The notes: a model not told the origin generated them from the sequence alone. DNA of 64,000 nucleotides from Paraburkholderia tuberum STM678 (GCF_902833905.1 NZ_CADFGP010000044.1:1-64000), one strand, 5' to 3'; shown: positions 7,602 through 18,353, counted from the first letter of the stretch. Numbers and translations: made by a program.

Positions 7602-8525
7602 TCACACCACGGGCCGGTGCAACAGCACCTCGAAAACAAAACGGCTGCCGACGTACGCGAGCAACAGCGCGACGAACGAGGCCAGCACCCAGCGCAATGC
7701 CGCACGGCCGCGCCAGCCGGACACCTTGCGCGCGGTCAGCAGCGCGCCGAACATCACCCACGAAAGAATCGCGAACACGGTCTTGTGATCGAGCCGCAAC
7801 GCGCGGTCGATCAGCTGCTCGCTGAACAGGATGCCCGACAGCAGCGTCAGCGTGAGCAGCACGAAGCCGGCGCCGATCAGACGGAACAGCAGCTTCTCGA
7901 GCGTGAGCAGCGGCGGCAGCGCGTCGAGCCAACTCGACCACCAGCCATTGTCCGCCGCCGCGTGCCTTTGCGCGAGACCACCGCGCATCGAATGCAGACG
8001 CCGCTCGACCGCCAGCATCAGCACCGCGTGCAGCGCCGCGATCGCGAACAGACCGTACGCGATATTCGCAATCAGGAAGTGCAGCTTGAACATCGGCGCG
8101 GCCGCATACGGCAGCACGCGCACGCCGCCGAACGCGAGCGGCAGCAGCGACGCGACGCACGCGAGTGGCAACACCAGCAGGCGCAGTCCGTCGAGCGGGA
8201 AAAAGAAACTCTCGATCCAGTAGATGCCGGCGCCGAGCCAGAACATCGCCGACAGCGCGAACGCGAAGCCGAACACCATCGCGTTCTGCGGGAAGATCGT
8301 GCTATGCAGCAGCACGCCGTGAGCGAGCAGCGCGACGAACAGCAGCGCGCGCCCGGGCGCGCTCATGCCGGAGGCCACCAGAGCGCCCGCGTTGGCGGCA
8401 TGACCGGGCAGCGGCGGCACGCTCTCGAGCAGCGGCCGCACGGCCGCGTGCCGGTGCGAGCGCCAGCCGGCCACGGCAAGACCGCCATAGAGAAGCGCGG
8501 TGAGGGCATACAGTACAATATCCAT
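7602..8525 (-). CDS. CcsA/YpjD-like inner-membrane protein (cytochrome c assembly family)
   Basis: A 307-residue polytopic membrane protein with about eight hydrophobic segments. The conserved histidine-containing helices KLHFLIANIAYGLFA and DHKTVFAILSW are typical of the CcsA/HemX/YpjD family, whose members handle haem or sit beside ffh without a settled function. The gene is divergent from ffh and starts at ATG 8525. Neighbours give no other cytochrome c maturation genes, so a role in cytochrome assembly is inferred from family only. Confidence 0.82.
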   Translation of the reverse strand: MDIVLYALTALLYGGLAVAGWRSHRHAAVRPLLESVPPLPGHAANAGALVASGMSAPGRALLFVALLAHGVLLHSTIFPQNAMVFGFAFALSAMFWLGAGIYWIESFFFPLDGLRLLVLPLACVASLLPLAFGGVRVLPYAAAPMFKLHFLIANIAYGLFAIAALHAVLMLAVERRLHSMRGGLAQRHAAADNGWWSSWLDALPPLLTLEKLLFRLIGAGFVLLTLTLLSGILFSEQLIDRALRLDHKTVFAILSWVMFGALLTARKVSGWRGRAALRWVLASFVALLLAYVGSRFVFEVLLHRPVV

Positions 8526-8606
8526 ATTCGAAGTTTACACTAGGGCCCTACTCCGCGACGTCTTGCGCTTCGCGCGCTGCGCGGGCCCCACCGTTCATCG
8601 CTCCCC

Positions 8607-9974
8607 ATGCTCGACAATCTGACTCAACGGATGGCGCGCGTCGTCAAGACGCTGCGCGGCGAAGCCCGGCTCACCGAGGCGAACACCCAGGAAATGCTGC
8701 GCGAGGTGCGTCTCGCACTGCTCGAGGCCGACGTGGCGCTGCCGGTCGTGCGCGAGTTCATCGCGAAGGTCAAGGAGAAGGCGCTCGGCGAGGAAGTGAT
8801 CTCCAGCCTGTCGCCGGGTCAGGCGCTCGTCGGCGTCGTGCAGCGCGAACTGACCGCGGTGATCGGCGGCGATTACGAAGGCAAGGCCTCCGAGCTCAAT
8901 CTCGCCGTCGCGCCGCCCGCGATCATCCTGATGGCGGGTCTGCAGGGCGCCGGCAAAACGACCACGGTCGGCAAGCTCGCCAAGCTGCTGCGCGAGAAGT
9001 ACAAGAAGAAGGTGCTGACCGTTTCGTGCGACGTCTATCGTCCGGCCGCCATCGCGCAGCTGAAAACGGTGACCGAGCAGGTCGGCGCGGACTTCTTCCC
9101 GTCGGAGCTGAACCAGAAGCCGGTCGACATTGCCCGCGCCGCGCTCGACTGGGCCAAGCGCCACTATCACGACGTGCTGCTCGTCGACACGGCCGGCCGT
9201 CTCGGTATCGACGAGGTGATGATGAACGAAATCACCGCGCTGCACGCCGAGCTGAAGCCGGCGGAAACGCTGTTCGTCGTCGACGCGATGCTCGGCCAGG
9301 ACGCGGTCAACACCGCGAAGGCGTTCAGCGACGCGCTGCCGCTCACCGGCGTTGTGCTCACCAAGCTCGACGGTGATTCGCGCGGTGGCGCGGCGCTCTC
9401 GGTGCGTCACGTGACGGGCAAGCCGGTCAAGTTCGTGGGTGTCGCCGAAAAACTCGACGGCCTCGAAGTGTTCCACCCGGACCGCATGGCGAGCCGGATT
9501 CTCGGCATGGGCGACATTCTCGCGCTGGTGGAGGAAGCGCAGCGCGGCGTCGACGTGCAGGCGGCGCAGAAGCTCGCCGACAAGGTCAAGAAAGGCGGCG
9601 ACTTCGACCTCAACGATTTCCGCGCTCAGCTCACGCAAATGAAGGGCATGGGCGGCCTGTCGTCGCTGATGGACAAGCTGCCCGCGCAGTTTCAGCAAGC
9701 CGCGGCCGGCGCCGACATGAGTCAGGCCGAGAAGCAGATGCGCCGCATGGAAGGCATCATCAACTCGATGACGCCGGCCGAGCGCGCCAAGCCCGAACTG
9801 ATCAAGGCGACCCGCAAGCGCCGCATCGCCGCGGGCGCGGGCGTGCAGGTGCAGGAAGTCAACCGCATGCTGAACCAGTACGAACAGATGCGCACGATGA
9901 TGAAGAAGCTCAAGGGCGGCAACCTGCAGAAGATGATGCGCGGCATGAAGGGCATGATGCCCGGCATGCGCTAA
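8607..9974 (+). CDS. ffh: Signal recognition particle protein Ffh (SRP54)
   Basis: GTPase that binds 4.5S RNA and signal sequences and docks with FtsY to deliver inner-membrane proteins. The 455-residue protein has an N domain (1-95), a G domain with Walker A GLQGAGKT (111-118), the DTAGR motif (about 192) and TKLDGD, and a methionine-rich M domain from about 330, ending in a run of MMRGMKGMMPGM. Length is typical. Start ATG 8607 is 81 bp from the divergent ypjD-like start. The 4.5S RNA gene is not in this window. Confidence 0.97.
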   Translation: MLDNLTQRMARVVKTLRGEARLTEANTQEMLREVRLALLEADVALPVVREFIAKVKEKALGEEVISSLSPGQALVGVVQRELTAVIGGDYEGKASELNLAVAPPAIILMAGLQGAGKTTTVGKLAKLLREKYKKKVLTVSCDVYRPAAIAQLKTVTEQVGADFFPSELNQKPVDIARAALDWAKRHYHDVLLVDTAGRLGIDEVMMNEITALHAELKPAETLFVVDAMLGQDAVNTAKAFSDALPLTGVVLTKLDGDSRGGAALSVRHVTGKPVKFVGVAEKLDGLEVFHPDRMASRILGMGDILALVEEAQRGVDVQAAQKLADKVKKGGDFDLNDFRAQLTQMKGMGGLSSLMDKLPAQFQQAAAGADMSQAEKQMRRMEGIINSMTPAERAKPELIKATRKRRIAAGAGVQVQEVNRMLNQYEQMRTMMKKLKGGNLQKMMRGMKGMMPGMR

Positions 9975-10131
9975 GCTTGATGGGACCGGCGCGCGCTCGC
10001 GCCGAGGGCGGCGCGGCTGACTTCGGCATCGTGCGGGTTTATTCTGTAGCGCATCGCGCCGTCCCTCGCGGGAACGTCCCTCGGGACGTTGCCACTCACA
10101 CTATGTATACAGTTACCGTCCGTCAGACGTC

Positions 10132-10683
10132 ATGAACCGCGAAGAAGCCCTCCATATTTTTCAACACTCCGAAGAGATAGTTTCGGCCTCGGACGTCACT
10201 GCGTCGATCGCCCGCATGGCGGCTGCCATCCGCGACGAGATGAGCGAGGACTTCCCGCTCGTGCTGTCGGTGATGGGCGGCGCCGCGGTATTCACCGGCA
10301 TGCTGCTGCCGCACCTCGATTTCCCGCTCGAGTTCGACTACATCCACCTGACGCGCTACCGCAATACGACGAAGGGCAGCAACGAGATGCAATGGCGCGT
10401 CGCGCCGGCCGAGTCGGTCAAGGATCGCGTGGTGCTCGTGCTCGACGACATCCTCGACGAAGGCGAGACGATGGCCGCAATCCGCGACCGCATCCTCGCG
10501 ATGGGCGCGAAGCGCTTCCTGTCCGCGGTGCTGTGCGAGAAGATCATTCCGAAGGCGAAACCGCTGCGCCCCGATTACTGCGGCTTCGAAGTGCCGGACC
10601 GGTACGTGTTCGGCTGCGGGATGGATGCGAAGGGCTACTGGCGCAACCTGCCGACCATTCGGGCGTTGACCGAGGGAGCGTGA
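10132..10683 (+). CDS. hpt: Hypoxanthine-guanine phosphoribosyltransferase
   Basis: Purine salvage enzyme that transfers ribose-5-phosphate from PRPP to hypoxanthine or guanine. The 183-residue protein has the type I phosphoribosyltransferase fold with the PRPP-binding loop LVLDDILDEGET at about residues 103-114. Which 6-oxopurine is preferred cannot be read from sequence. The gene stands alone between ffh and a bidirectional terminator. A short perfect palindrome (10073-10090) lies in its upstream region; its ribosome site is weak. Confidence 0.9.
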   Translation: MNREEALHIFQHSEEIVSASDVTASIARMAAAIRDEMSEDFPLVLSVMGGAAVFTGMLLPHLDFPLEFDYIHLTRYRNTTKGSNEMQWRVAPAESVKDRVVLVLDDILDEGETMAAIRDRILAMGAKRFLSAVLCEKIIPKAKPLRPDYCGFEVPDRYVFGCGMDAKGYWRNLPTIRALTEGA

Positions 10684-10710
10684 GCGGGGCATCCGCCCCG
10701 CCCCACCGGC

Positions 10711-10745
10711 GAAAAAAAAAAGCAGCCTGCCTGGCTGCTTTTTTT
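10711..10745. terminator. Bidirectional terminator between hpt and marC
   Basis: A stem AGCAGCC (10721-10727) pairs with GGCTGCT (10733-10739). It is flanked by an A run on the left and a T run on the right, so it can serve both hpt (plus) and marC (minus), which converge here. Confidence 0.9.
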
Positions 10746-10783
10746 ATGCTGCGACGGTGGCAATGCGCGCACCGGCTCGCGTT

Positions 10784-11383
10784 TCACAGCTTGTGCACGA
10801 AAGAGCGTATTCCACCGAGCATCATCTCGACTGAAATCGCGACGAGCACGAGCCCCATCAGTCGCTCGAACGCCGCCATCACACGTTCACCGAGCCACGC
10901 CTGAATGCGCTCGGCGAGCATCAGCACGATCGCACAGATGATCATCGTGACGGTCAGCGCGCCGACCCACTCGACCGTTTTGCCCGGCGCCTGCGAGGTC
11001 AGCAGCATGACCGTCGCCAACGCCGACGGACCCGCTAGCGCAGGAATCGCGAGCGGCACGATCAGCGGCTCGCCGCCGCGCGCGTCGCCGCCGAACGGAC
11101 CGTCCGGATGCGGAAACACCATGCGCAGCGCAATCAGAAACAGCACGATGCCGCCGCCGATCCGCAACGACTGGTCGCTGAGGCTCATCATGCGCAGAAA
11201 GCTCTGCCCGAGCATCATGAACACCAGCAGGATCGCAAACGCGATCGCGACCTCGCGCAGGATCACGACCGTGCGACGCTCCGGCGACACACCTCGCAGG
11301 CAACTGACGAAGATCGGGATGTTGCCGAGCGGATCGGTGATCAGGATCAGCAGCACCGTCGCGGACAGGAAGGTGTACTCCAC
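10784..11383 (-). CDS. MarC-family (UPF0056) integral membrane protein
   Basis: A 199-residue inner-membrane protein with about six hydrophobic helices and the family features LITDPLGNIPIF near the N terminus and PLAIPALAGPSALATV in the middle. MarC proteins were once linked to multiple antibiotic resistance, but this was not upheld and the transport substrate is unknown. It starts with GTG at 11383, 12 bp after the proS stop, so it is likely co-transcribed with proS. Confidence 0.87.
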   Translation of the reverse strand: MEYTFLSATVLLILITDPLGNIPIFVSCLRGVSPERRTVVILREVAIAFAILLVFMMLGQSFLRMMSLSDQSLRIGGGIVLFLIALRMVFPHPDGPFGGDARGGEPLIVPLAIPALAGPSALATVMLLTSQAPGKTVEWVGALTVTMIICAIVLMLAERIQAWLGERVMAAFERLMGLVLVAISVEMMLGGIRSFVHKL

Positions 11384-11395
11384 CGCCCGCTCCGC

Positions 11396-13132
<1,737 letters not shown>

Positions 13133-13432
13133 TCAAGGTGTCCAAAAGCGGCGGCTTCCGGTAGGACCGCCAGAAAAGGGGAAAATGAGGGAAATCGACA
13201 CAGATCCGCGGCGAAGCCGGCAGGGTTCGCCCGACTGGCGGCGCCCTGCCCCCGTGCGGCGCCGAAACCGCCGCGCAAAGCCTCTCTCACAGGGGATAGG
13301 CACGGAAAACCGACAGGCTACCGCAAACCCGGGCCTGTTGCGGCGAATCGCTCCATTCTGATGCGATTCGGTGCGTAGGGTCCGTTATCTGTTTATAATC
13401 AAAGCAATTTTAAAGGATTCGAAGGTGGTTGT
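13133..13432. other. Divergent proS/rppH intergenic region
   Basis: Three hundred bases without a gene. At the right end a consensus TATAAT (13394-13399) precedes rppH by 33 bp, with an AAGG ribosome site just before the ATG. I see no clear -35 element at the correct spacing and no structured leader for proS. Confidence 0.5.
13394..13399 (+). promoter_or_regulatory. Putative -10 element of rppH
   Basis: A perfect TATAAT hexamer lies 33 bp before the rppH ATG in an AT-rich island within GC-rich DNA. The -35 region (about 13371-13376) is poor, so the promoter call rests on the -10 only. Confidence 0.45.
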
Positions 13433-14182
13433 ATGCTGGATCGTGAAGGCTTTCGCCCGAACGTCGGCATCATCCTCTTGAACGCGCACAACGAGGTGTT
13501 TTGGGGCAAACGACTCCGTGAACATTCCTGGCAGTTTCCGCAAGGGGGCATCAAATATGGTGAGACCCCCGTGCAAGCGATGTATCGGGAGTTACACGAA
13601 GAGACCGGGCTGCTTCCTGAGCACGTCAAGGTGATCGGTCGCACGCGCGACTGGTTGCGTTATGAGGTGCCTGACAAGTTCATCAAGCGCGAAGTACGCG
13701 GTCATTACCGCGGCCAGAAACAAATCTGGTTTTTGCTCCGGATGGTAGGACGCGACTGCGACATCTGTTTGCGCGCCACCGACCACCCTGAGTTCGATGC
13801 GTGGCGTTGGAACGAGTATTGGGTGCCGCTCGACTGTGTGATCGAGTTCAAGCGGGATGTGTATCAGTTGGCGCTAACGGAGCTGTCCCGTTTCATGCGC
13901 CGGCCTGCGCCGCGTGCGGAAAAACCTGGCGGGCATCATGGGTCGCGTTATCCCCGGATAGCGTCGTCGATGCAAAGCCCGCCGGATTCCACGGTAAGCA
14001 CGGTGGTCACCACCGTCACGACCGTAACTTCGGTCAGCGTCGAAACTTCGACGCACGTGCTGGTCGCGCCGGATTGCGGTCCCGGCTCACCGGATGCCAA
14101 CATGAGATCGGAGGATGAGCGCGAAACGGCCGAAGCCGACGAGGCCGTCGCCCCGTTAGTCCGACGAGGCGTGCGCGATTAA
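13433..14182 (+). CDS. rppH: RNA pyrophosphohydrolase (Nudix) with long C-terminal tail
   Basis: RppH removes pyrophosphate from the 5' end of mRNAs and so triggers RNase E decay. The Nudix box GGIKYGETPVQAMYRELHEE lies at about residues 38-57. The catalytic domain ends near residue 160. The remaining 90 residues are low-complexity, with a Thr/Val/Ser-rich stretch (about residues 183-203) and an acidic end, making the 249-residue protein longer than E. coli RppH (176). ATG 13433 is preceded by GAAGGTGG. The tail has no recognised function. Confidence 0.93.
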   Translation: MLDREGFRPNVGIILLNAHNEVFWGKRLREHSWQFPQGGIKYGETPVQAMYRELHEETGLLPEHVKVIGRTRDWLRYEVPDKFIKREVRGHYRGQKQIWFLLRMVGRDCDICLRATDHPEFDAWRWNEYWVPLDCVIEFKRDVYQLALTELSRFMRRPAPRAEKPGGHHGSRYPRIASSMQSPPDSTVSTVVTTVTTVTSVSVETSTHVLVAPDCGPGSPDANMRSEDERETAEADEAVAPLVRRGVRD

Positions 14183-14258
14183 CCATTCCAGGCGGCGGCT
14201 CGCGCCGCCTCTCTCTGGCGCGGCTTTCGAGCCGCGTCTGTCTCTCGAGGGAATCAGA

Positions 14259-14816
14259 TTGAAAGCACTTGCATTCGCCGTGGCGTGCGTCGCCACCGGC
14301 GCCCTGCTGGCAGGCTGTTCGAGCGCCGGCAAACCGACCAACAAAGGCGACAGCGAGTTCACCTATCTGCTGGATCGCAAGAGCAACTGGGTTGAAAACA
14401 AGGTCGACACGTTGCCGCCGCTGCCCTCCGACGCGAACCTGCTGCCGTTCGAAGTCTCCGGCAATACGCCGCTGCAATTTGCGATCGACCCGAAGTCCGT
14501 CAGCGTCGGCGACGACGGCGTGGTGCGTTACACGGTGGTCGTCACGAGCCCGGGCGGTGCGCGCAACGTCAATTACGAGGGCATCCGTTGCGACACGTAT
14601 GAATGGCGTCAGTATGCGGGCCTGAACGCCGATCACGACGGCTGGGACACGACGGTCGCAAACCCGTTTTCGCGGATAGAAAACGGCGCGCTGAATGCGT
14701 ACCAGGCCGCGTTGTATCAGGACTATATGTGCGCCAACAAGATTCCGACCGGCAGCGCGCAGCACATCGTCGAGAACATTCGTTACAAGCGCACGCAGAC
14801 GTCGCAGATTCATTGA
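14259..14816 (+). CDS. CNP1-like family lipoprotein
   Basis: A 185-residue predicted outer-membrane lipoprotein. It starts with TTG at 14259, giving a signal peptide ending in the lipobox LLAGC (cysteine at about residue 20). The mature part has the features I associate with the CNP1 family of neisserial and betaproteobacterial surface proteins, whose function is unknown. A GAGGGAATC ribosome site supports the TTG start. It follows rppH by 76 bp and may be co-transcribed; a terminator lies about 55 bp after the stop. Confidence 0.8.
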   Translation: MKALAFAVACVATGALLAGCSSAGKPTNKGDSEFTYLLDRKSNWVENKVDTLPPLPSDANLLPFEVSGNTPLQFAIDPKSVSVGDDGVVRYTVVVTSPGGARNVNYEGIRCDTYEWRQYAGLNADHDGWDTTVANPFSRIENGALNAYQAALYQDYMCANKIPTGSAQHIVENIRYKRTQTSQIH

Positions 14817-14871
14817 GGCCGGTTGCGCGGCGCGCGCCCGACTCAGGCGCCGTTGCTTATCCGTGACGATT

Positions 14872-14903
14872 AAAAAGCCGTTCCAGCCTGCGCTGGAACG
14901 GCT
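14872..14903. terminator. Terminator between CNP1-like gene and proB
   Basis: A perfect 12-bp stem AGCCGTTCCAGC (14876-14887) / GCTGGAACGGCT (14892-14903) with a CTGC loop. On the minus strand it is followed by TTTTTA, so it is strongest for proB; on the plus strand the tail TAATTGTT is weaker. Confidence 0.9.
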
Positions 14904-14949
14904 TAATTGTTGGCTCTTCATACGCGCGATATGCGCGCCGCCTCGCAGA

Positions 14950-16068
14950 TCAAAGCACCACGAGATTGTCGCGATGAATCAGTTCGGGCTCGAGCATATA
15001 GCCGAGCACTGACTCAATTTCGCCGCTCGGACGCCGCTGGATCAGTTTGGTTTCCGCGCTGCTGTAGTTCGTCAAACCACGTGCGACCTCGCGGCCTGAC
15101 GCGCTCAGACACGCGATCACCTCGCCGCGCGCGAATGCACCCTGCACACCGACGATGCCGATCGGCAGCAAGCTCTTGCCGCCGGCGGTCAGTTTTTCGA
15201 CCGCGCCGTCATCGATCACGACGTGGCCGCGCACCTGCAGGTGATCGGCCATCCATTGCTTGCGCGCCGCCATGCGCGCGGTGCGCGCGATCAGTTGGGT
15301 GCCGATCGCCTCGCCGGCCGCCAGTCTCACCAGCACGTCCGACTCGCGCCCACTCGAGATCACCGTATTGGCGCCGCTATGGGCCGCACGCTTCGCAGCG
15401 AGAATCTTGGTCAGCATGCCGCCGCGGCCGAGGCTCGAGCCCGCACCGCCCGCCATCGCCTCGAGCTCGGGCGCGCCGGCGTCGGCTTGCTGGACTAGTG
15501 TCGCGGTCGGGTCCTTGCGCGGATCTGCGGTGAAGAGGCCTTGCTGGTCCGTCAGAATGATCAGCGCGTCGCCCTCGATCAGATTGGCAACCAGCGCGCC
15601 GAGCGTGTCGTTGTCGCCGAACTTGATTTCGTCGGTGACGACCGTGTCGTTCTCGTTGATGATCGGTACAACTCCGAGCCCCAGCAGCGTGAGCAGCGTG
15701 GAGCGAGCGTTCAGATAGCGCTCGCGGTCAGCAAGGTCAGCGTGAGTAAGCAGGATCTGCGCAGTCTGGATAGAATGTTCGGCGAAGCGGCTTTCGTACA
15801 CTTGCGCGAGACCCATCTGACCGACCGCCGCGGCCGCCTGCAGCTCATCGATTTCACGCGGCCGCTTCGTCCAGCCGAGCCGCTGCATGCCCTCGGCGAT
15901 CGCGCCCGAGCTGACCAGCACCACTTCCTTGCCTTGCGCGCGCAGTGCGGCAATTTGCGCGGCCCAGCGGCCGATCGCCGCATGATCGAGGCCGCGCCCG
16001 TCGTTCGTGACGAGACTCGAACCGACTTTGACGACCAATCGCCGTGAATCTGCGATGACGGAACGCAT
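14950..16068 (-). CDS. proB: Glutamate 5-kinase
   Basis: First enzyme of proline biosynthesis, phosphorylating glutamate to gamma-glutamyl phosphate. The 372-residue protein has an N-terminal amino-acid kinase domain (VVKVGSSLVT, later GGMLTKILAAKRA) and a C-terminal PUA domain from about residue 285. Start ATG 16068 gives the usual length; an upstream in-frame ATG at 16110 would add 14 residues of unlikely sequence. It lies 69 bp after obgE and ends at a strong terminator. proA is not adjacent. Confidence 0.95.
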   Translation of the reverse strand: MRSVIADSRRLVVKVGSSLVTNDGRGLDHAAIGRWAAQIAALRAQGKEVVLVSSGAIAEGMQRLGWTKRPREIDELQAAAAVGQMGLAQVYESRFAEHSIQTAQILLTHADLADRERYLNARSTLLTLLGLGVVPIINENDTVVTDEIKFGDNDTLGALVANLIEGDALIILTDQQGLFTADPRKDPTATLVQQADAGAPELEAMAGGAGSSLGRGGMLTKILAAKRAAHSGANTVISSGRESDVLVRLAAGEAIGTQLIARTARMAARKQWMADHLQVRGHVVIDDGAVEKLTAGGKSLLPIGIVGVQGAFARGEVIACLSASGREVARGLTNYSSAETKLIQRRPSGEIESVLGYMLEPELIHRDNLVVL

Positions 16069-16137
16069 TGTGCGCTGTCTCCCAAGATGACGCGTGATGC
16101 ATACCGGCACCCGCCGCTGGCGCCGGCGCTCGAGTTG

Positions 16138-17259
16138 TTATTCCTGCGGATCGGTGCCGGCTTCGCGGGTCGCGGCCGGTACTTGCGTCCCGTCGCGGAA
16201 ACGCACGTCGGAGGCCAGGTCTTCGGCTTCGGCCGCGCGTTGCGCGTCGGAGTGCTCGGCGAGGTAGTCGAACACGGCGTAGCAAAGATTTTCACAGCCC
16301 TGGCCAGTCAGCGCCGAGATCTCGAACACCGGACCGCCCCAGCCGAAGCCTTCGAGGAACGCCGCCACGCGCGCTTCGCGATCGTCCTCAGGCACCATGT
16401 CCAGCTTGTTCAGCACAAGCCAGCGCGGCTTCTGATAAAGCTCTTCGTCGTACTTGCGCAGTTCGTTGACGATCGCCTTCGCTTCGGCGACCGGATCGAT
16501 CGACTCATCGAACGGTGCGATGTCGACGATGTGCAGCAGCAGCCCGGTGCGCTGCAGGTGACGCAGGAATTGATGGCCTAGGCCGGCGCCTTCCGCCGCG
16601 CCTTCGATCAGCCCCGGAATGTCGGCAATCACGAAGCTGCGGCTCGGCCCGACGCGCACGACGCCGAGGTTCGGCGCGAGCGTGGTGAACGGATAATCGG
16701 CGATTTTCGGCTTCGCGTTCGACACCGACGAGATAAACGTCGACTTGCCGGCATTCGGCATGCCGAGCAGACCGACGTCGGCCAGCACTTTCAGTTCGAG
16801 GCGGACCATGCGGCGCTCGCCCGGCTTGCCGTCGGTCTTCTGACGCGGCGCGCGGTTCGTGCTGGACTTGAAATGGAGGTTGCCGAGGCCGCCGGCTCCC
16901 CCTTGCGCGATTTGCACGCTCTGGTTGTGCTCGGTCAGATCGGCGATCAGCTCGCCGGTTTCCATGTCCGTGATGGTGGTGCCGACCGGCATGCGCAGCG
17001 TGATGTCATCACCGCCCTTGCCGTAGCAATCCGAGCCGCGGCCGTTTTCGCCGTTGCGCGCCAGATGTTTTTTCGCGTAGCGGTAATCGATCAGCGTGTT
17101 GATGTTGCGGTCAGCCACCGCGATCACGCTGCCGCCCCGGCCGCCGTCACCGCCATCGGGGCCGCCGAACGGGACGAACTTCTCGCGGCGCATCGACGCG
17201 CTGCCATCCCCTCCGTCGCCGGCGATGACTTCAATCCTCGCTTCGTCAATGAACTTCAT
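16138..17259 (-). CDS. obgE: GTPase ObgE/CgtA
   Basis: Conserved ribosome-associated GTPase acting in 50S assembly and the stringent response. The 373-residue protein has the glycine-rich Obg fold (1-158), then the G domain with GMPNAGKST (166-174), DIPGLIEG and NKLD motifs. A short acidic C-terminal tail follows. The start at 17259 is preceded by GGAGTAACAC. It lies downstream of rplU-rpmA, the usual order, but with an intervening terminator-like hairpin. Confidence 0.97.
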   Translation of the reverse strand: MKFIDEARIEVIAGDGGDGSASMRREKFVPFGGPDGGDGGRGGSVIAVADRNINTLIDYRYAKKHLARNGENGRGSDCYGKGGDDITLRMPVGTTITDMETGELIADLTEHNQSVQIAQGGAGGLGNLHFKSSTNRAPRQKTDGKPGERRMVRLELKVLADVGLLGMPNAGKSTFISSVSNAKPKIADYPFTTLAPNLGVVRVGPSRSFVIADIPGLIEGAAEGAGLGHQFLRHLQRTGLLLHIVDIAPFDESIDPVAEAKAIVNELRKYDEELYQKPRWLVLNKLDMVPEDDREARVAAFLEGFGWGGPVFEISALTGQGCENLCYAVFDYLAEHSDAQRAAEAEDLASDVRFRDGTQVPAATREAGTDPQE

Positions 17260-17432
17260 GTGTTACTCCGTCCCGTGGTGTACTGCCCGATTCGATGCAG
17301 GGGTTGATACTGATTGGATGCTGCTATTTTGCCGCGCGCGCCGCGCGTTGATCAATCGACCGACCGGCGTAGTCCGCCGATGAGGAGCGGTCGGCTGCGC
17401 GGCTTCGGCGCTAAGCTAAAGAGGCGCCGCAA

Positions 17433-17467
17433 TAAAAAAAGCCCCGCGTACTTCGCGGGGCCTTTTT
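17433..17467 (-). terminator. Terminator or attenuator between rpmA and obgE
   Basis: On the minus strand a stem CCCCGCG/CGCGGGG with a short loop is followed by a run of seven T residues. It lies 30 bp after rpmA. Partial read-through would let obgE-proB be expressed at a lower level than the ribosomal protein genes. Confidence 0.85.
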
Positions 17468-17496
17468 CCGGTCCTGAAGCCCGTGCCTGATTAAAC

Positions 17497-17757
17497 TCAG
17501 GCTGCCGGGACGACGGAAACGGTGTGCTTCTTCGCCGCGCCCTTCGTCGAGAACTGGACGTGGCCGTCCTTCAGCGCGAACAGGGTGTGATCCTTGCCCA
17601 TGCCGACGTTCTCGCCAGCGTGCATGCGCGTACCGCGCTGACGCACGATGATGCCACCAGCGTTGATAGCCTGGCCGCCGTAAACCTTCACGCCGAGGCG
17701 CTTCGACTCGGAGTCGCGGCCGTTTCGGGACGATCCGCCTGCCTTTTTGTGTGCCAT
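17497..17757 (-). CDS. rpmA: 50S ribosomal protein L27
   Basis: Small basic ribosomal protein near the peptidyl transferase centre. The 86-residue sequence begins MAHKKAGGSSRNGRDSESKR and contains the RQRGT signature, both diagnostic. There is no N-terminal extension of the kind cleaved in Firmicutes. It is 25 bp after rplU. Confidence 0.98.
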   Translation of the reverse strand: MAHKKAGGSSRNGRDSESKRLGVKVYGGQAINAGGIIVRQRGTRMHAGENVGMGKDHTLFALKDGHVQFSTKGAAKKHTVSVVPAA

Positions 17758-17782
17758 TTGATTTGCTCCTTAACCGGTGCGC

Positions 17783-18094
17783 TTACGCGTCGATCGCGTC
17801 GATGCGCAGTTCGGTATAGTTCTGGCGGTGGCCGCCATGCTTCTGGTAGTGCTTCCGGCGACGCATCTTGAAGATCGTCACTTTGGCGTGACGACCTTGC
17901 GACACGACGGTAGCCTTGACGGAAGCCCCACTGACCAGCGGCGTACCGAACTTAATCGATTCGCCTTCGCCCACTGCGAGAACCTGGTCGAGCGTGATTT
18001 CAGCGTCAATGTCTGCCGGTATCTGTTCTACTTTAAGTTTTTCGCCGACGGCAACCTTGTACTGCTTGCCACCGGTTTTTATGACCGCGTACAT
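17783..18094 (-). CDS. rplU: 50S ribosomal protein L21
   Basis: Ribosomal protein binding 23S rRNA. The 103-residue sequence starts MYAVIKTGGKQYKV and contains the KMRRRKHYQKHGGHRQ signature near the C terminus. Start ATG 18094 gives the family length and is preceded by GTGAGG. First gene of the rplU-rpmA-obgE-proB unit, about 50 bases from its promoter. Confidence 0.98.
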   Translation of the reverse strand: MYAVIKTGGKQYKVAVGEKLKVEQIPADIDAEITLDQVLAVGEGESIKFGTPLVSGASVKATVVSQGRHAKVTIFKMRRRKHYQKHGGHRQNYTELRIDAIDA

Positions 18095-18148
18095 TGAGAA
18101 CCTCACTCTGTATTCATTTTTCCCACGCACCGCGCGCGGAAACTGTCG

Positions 18149-18177
18149 ATTATACATAGAGTTAGCTGCTCGGTCAA
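18149..18177 (-). promoter_or_regulatory. Strong sigma-70 promoter of rplU-rpmA
   Basis: On the minus strand TTGACC (18177-18172), a 17-bp spacer and a perfect TATAAT (18154-18149). This near-consensus arrangement fits a highly expressed ribosomal protein operon. The predicted leader is about 50 nt. Confidence 0.85.
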
Positions 18178-18347
18178 AACCTGCTTACCAAACCGTCTAC
18201 CGTCCGGCTTTGCCCTCCCTCGCAGGCGCTCGCAGATGGCATACCTGCGACGCGCAGCGCCCCGCAGACGGCCTTGGCAGGCGCCCCGCGCGCCATGCGG
18301 AACGCATCCACGCCGCAGCCGACGACCCGGAAGCGCCCCGATCGCCT

Positions 18348-18353
18348 TATAAT
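18348..18353 (+). promoter_or_regulatory. Putative -10 element of ispB
   Basis: A TATAAT hexamer 26 bp before the ispB ATG. The -35 position carries no good match, so the call is tentative. Confidence 0.4.

Noticed and set aside
7617..8543. 308-codon plus-strand frame opposite the CcsA-like gene
   Set aside because: Gln/Arg/Glu-rich shadow of a membrane-protein gene; the minus-strand frame has clear membrane helices.
10073..10090. Palindrome AACGTCCC-TC-GGGACGTT upstream of hpt
   Set aside because: Perfect but short, no T run, and no known operator match. Considered as ffh terminator or hpt operator; support is insufficient for either.
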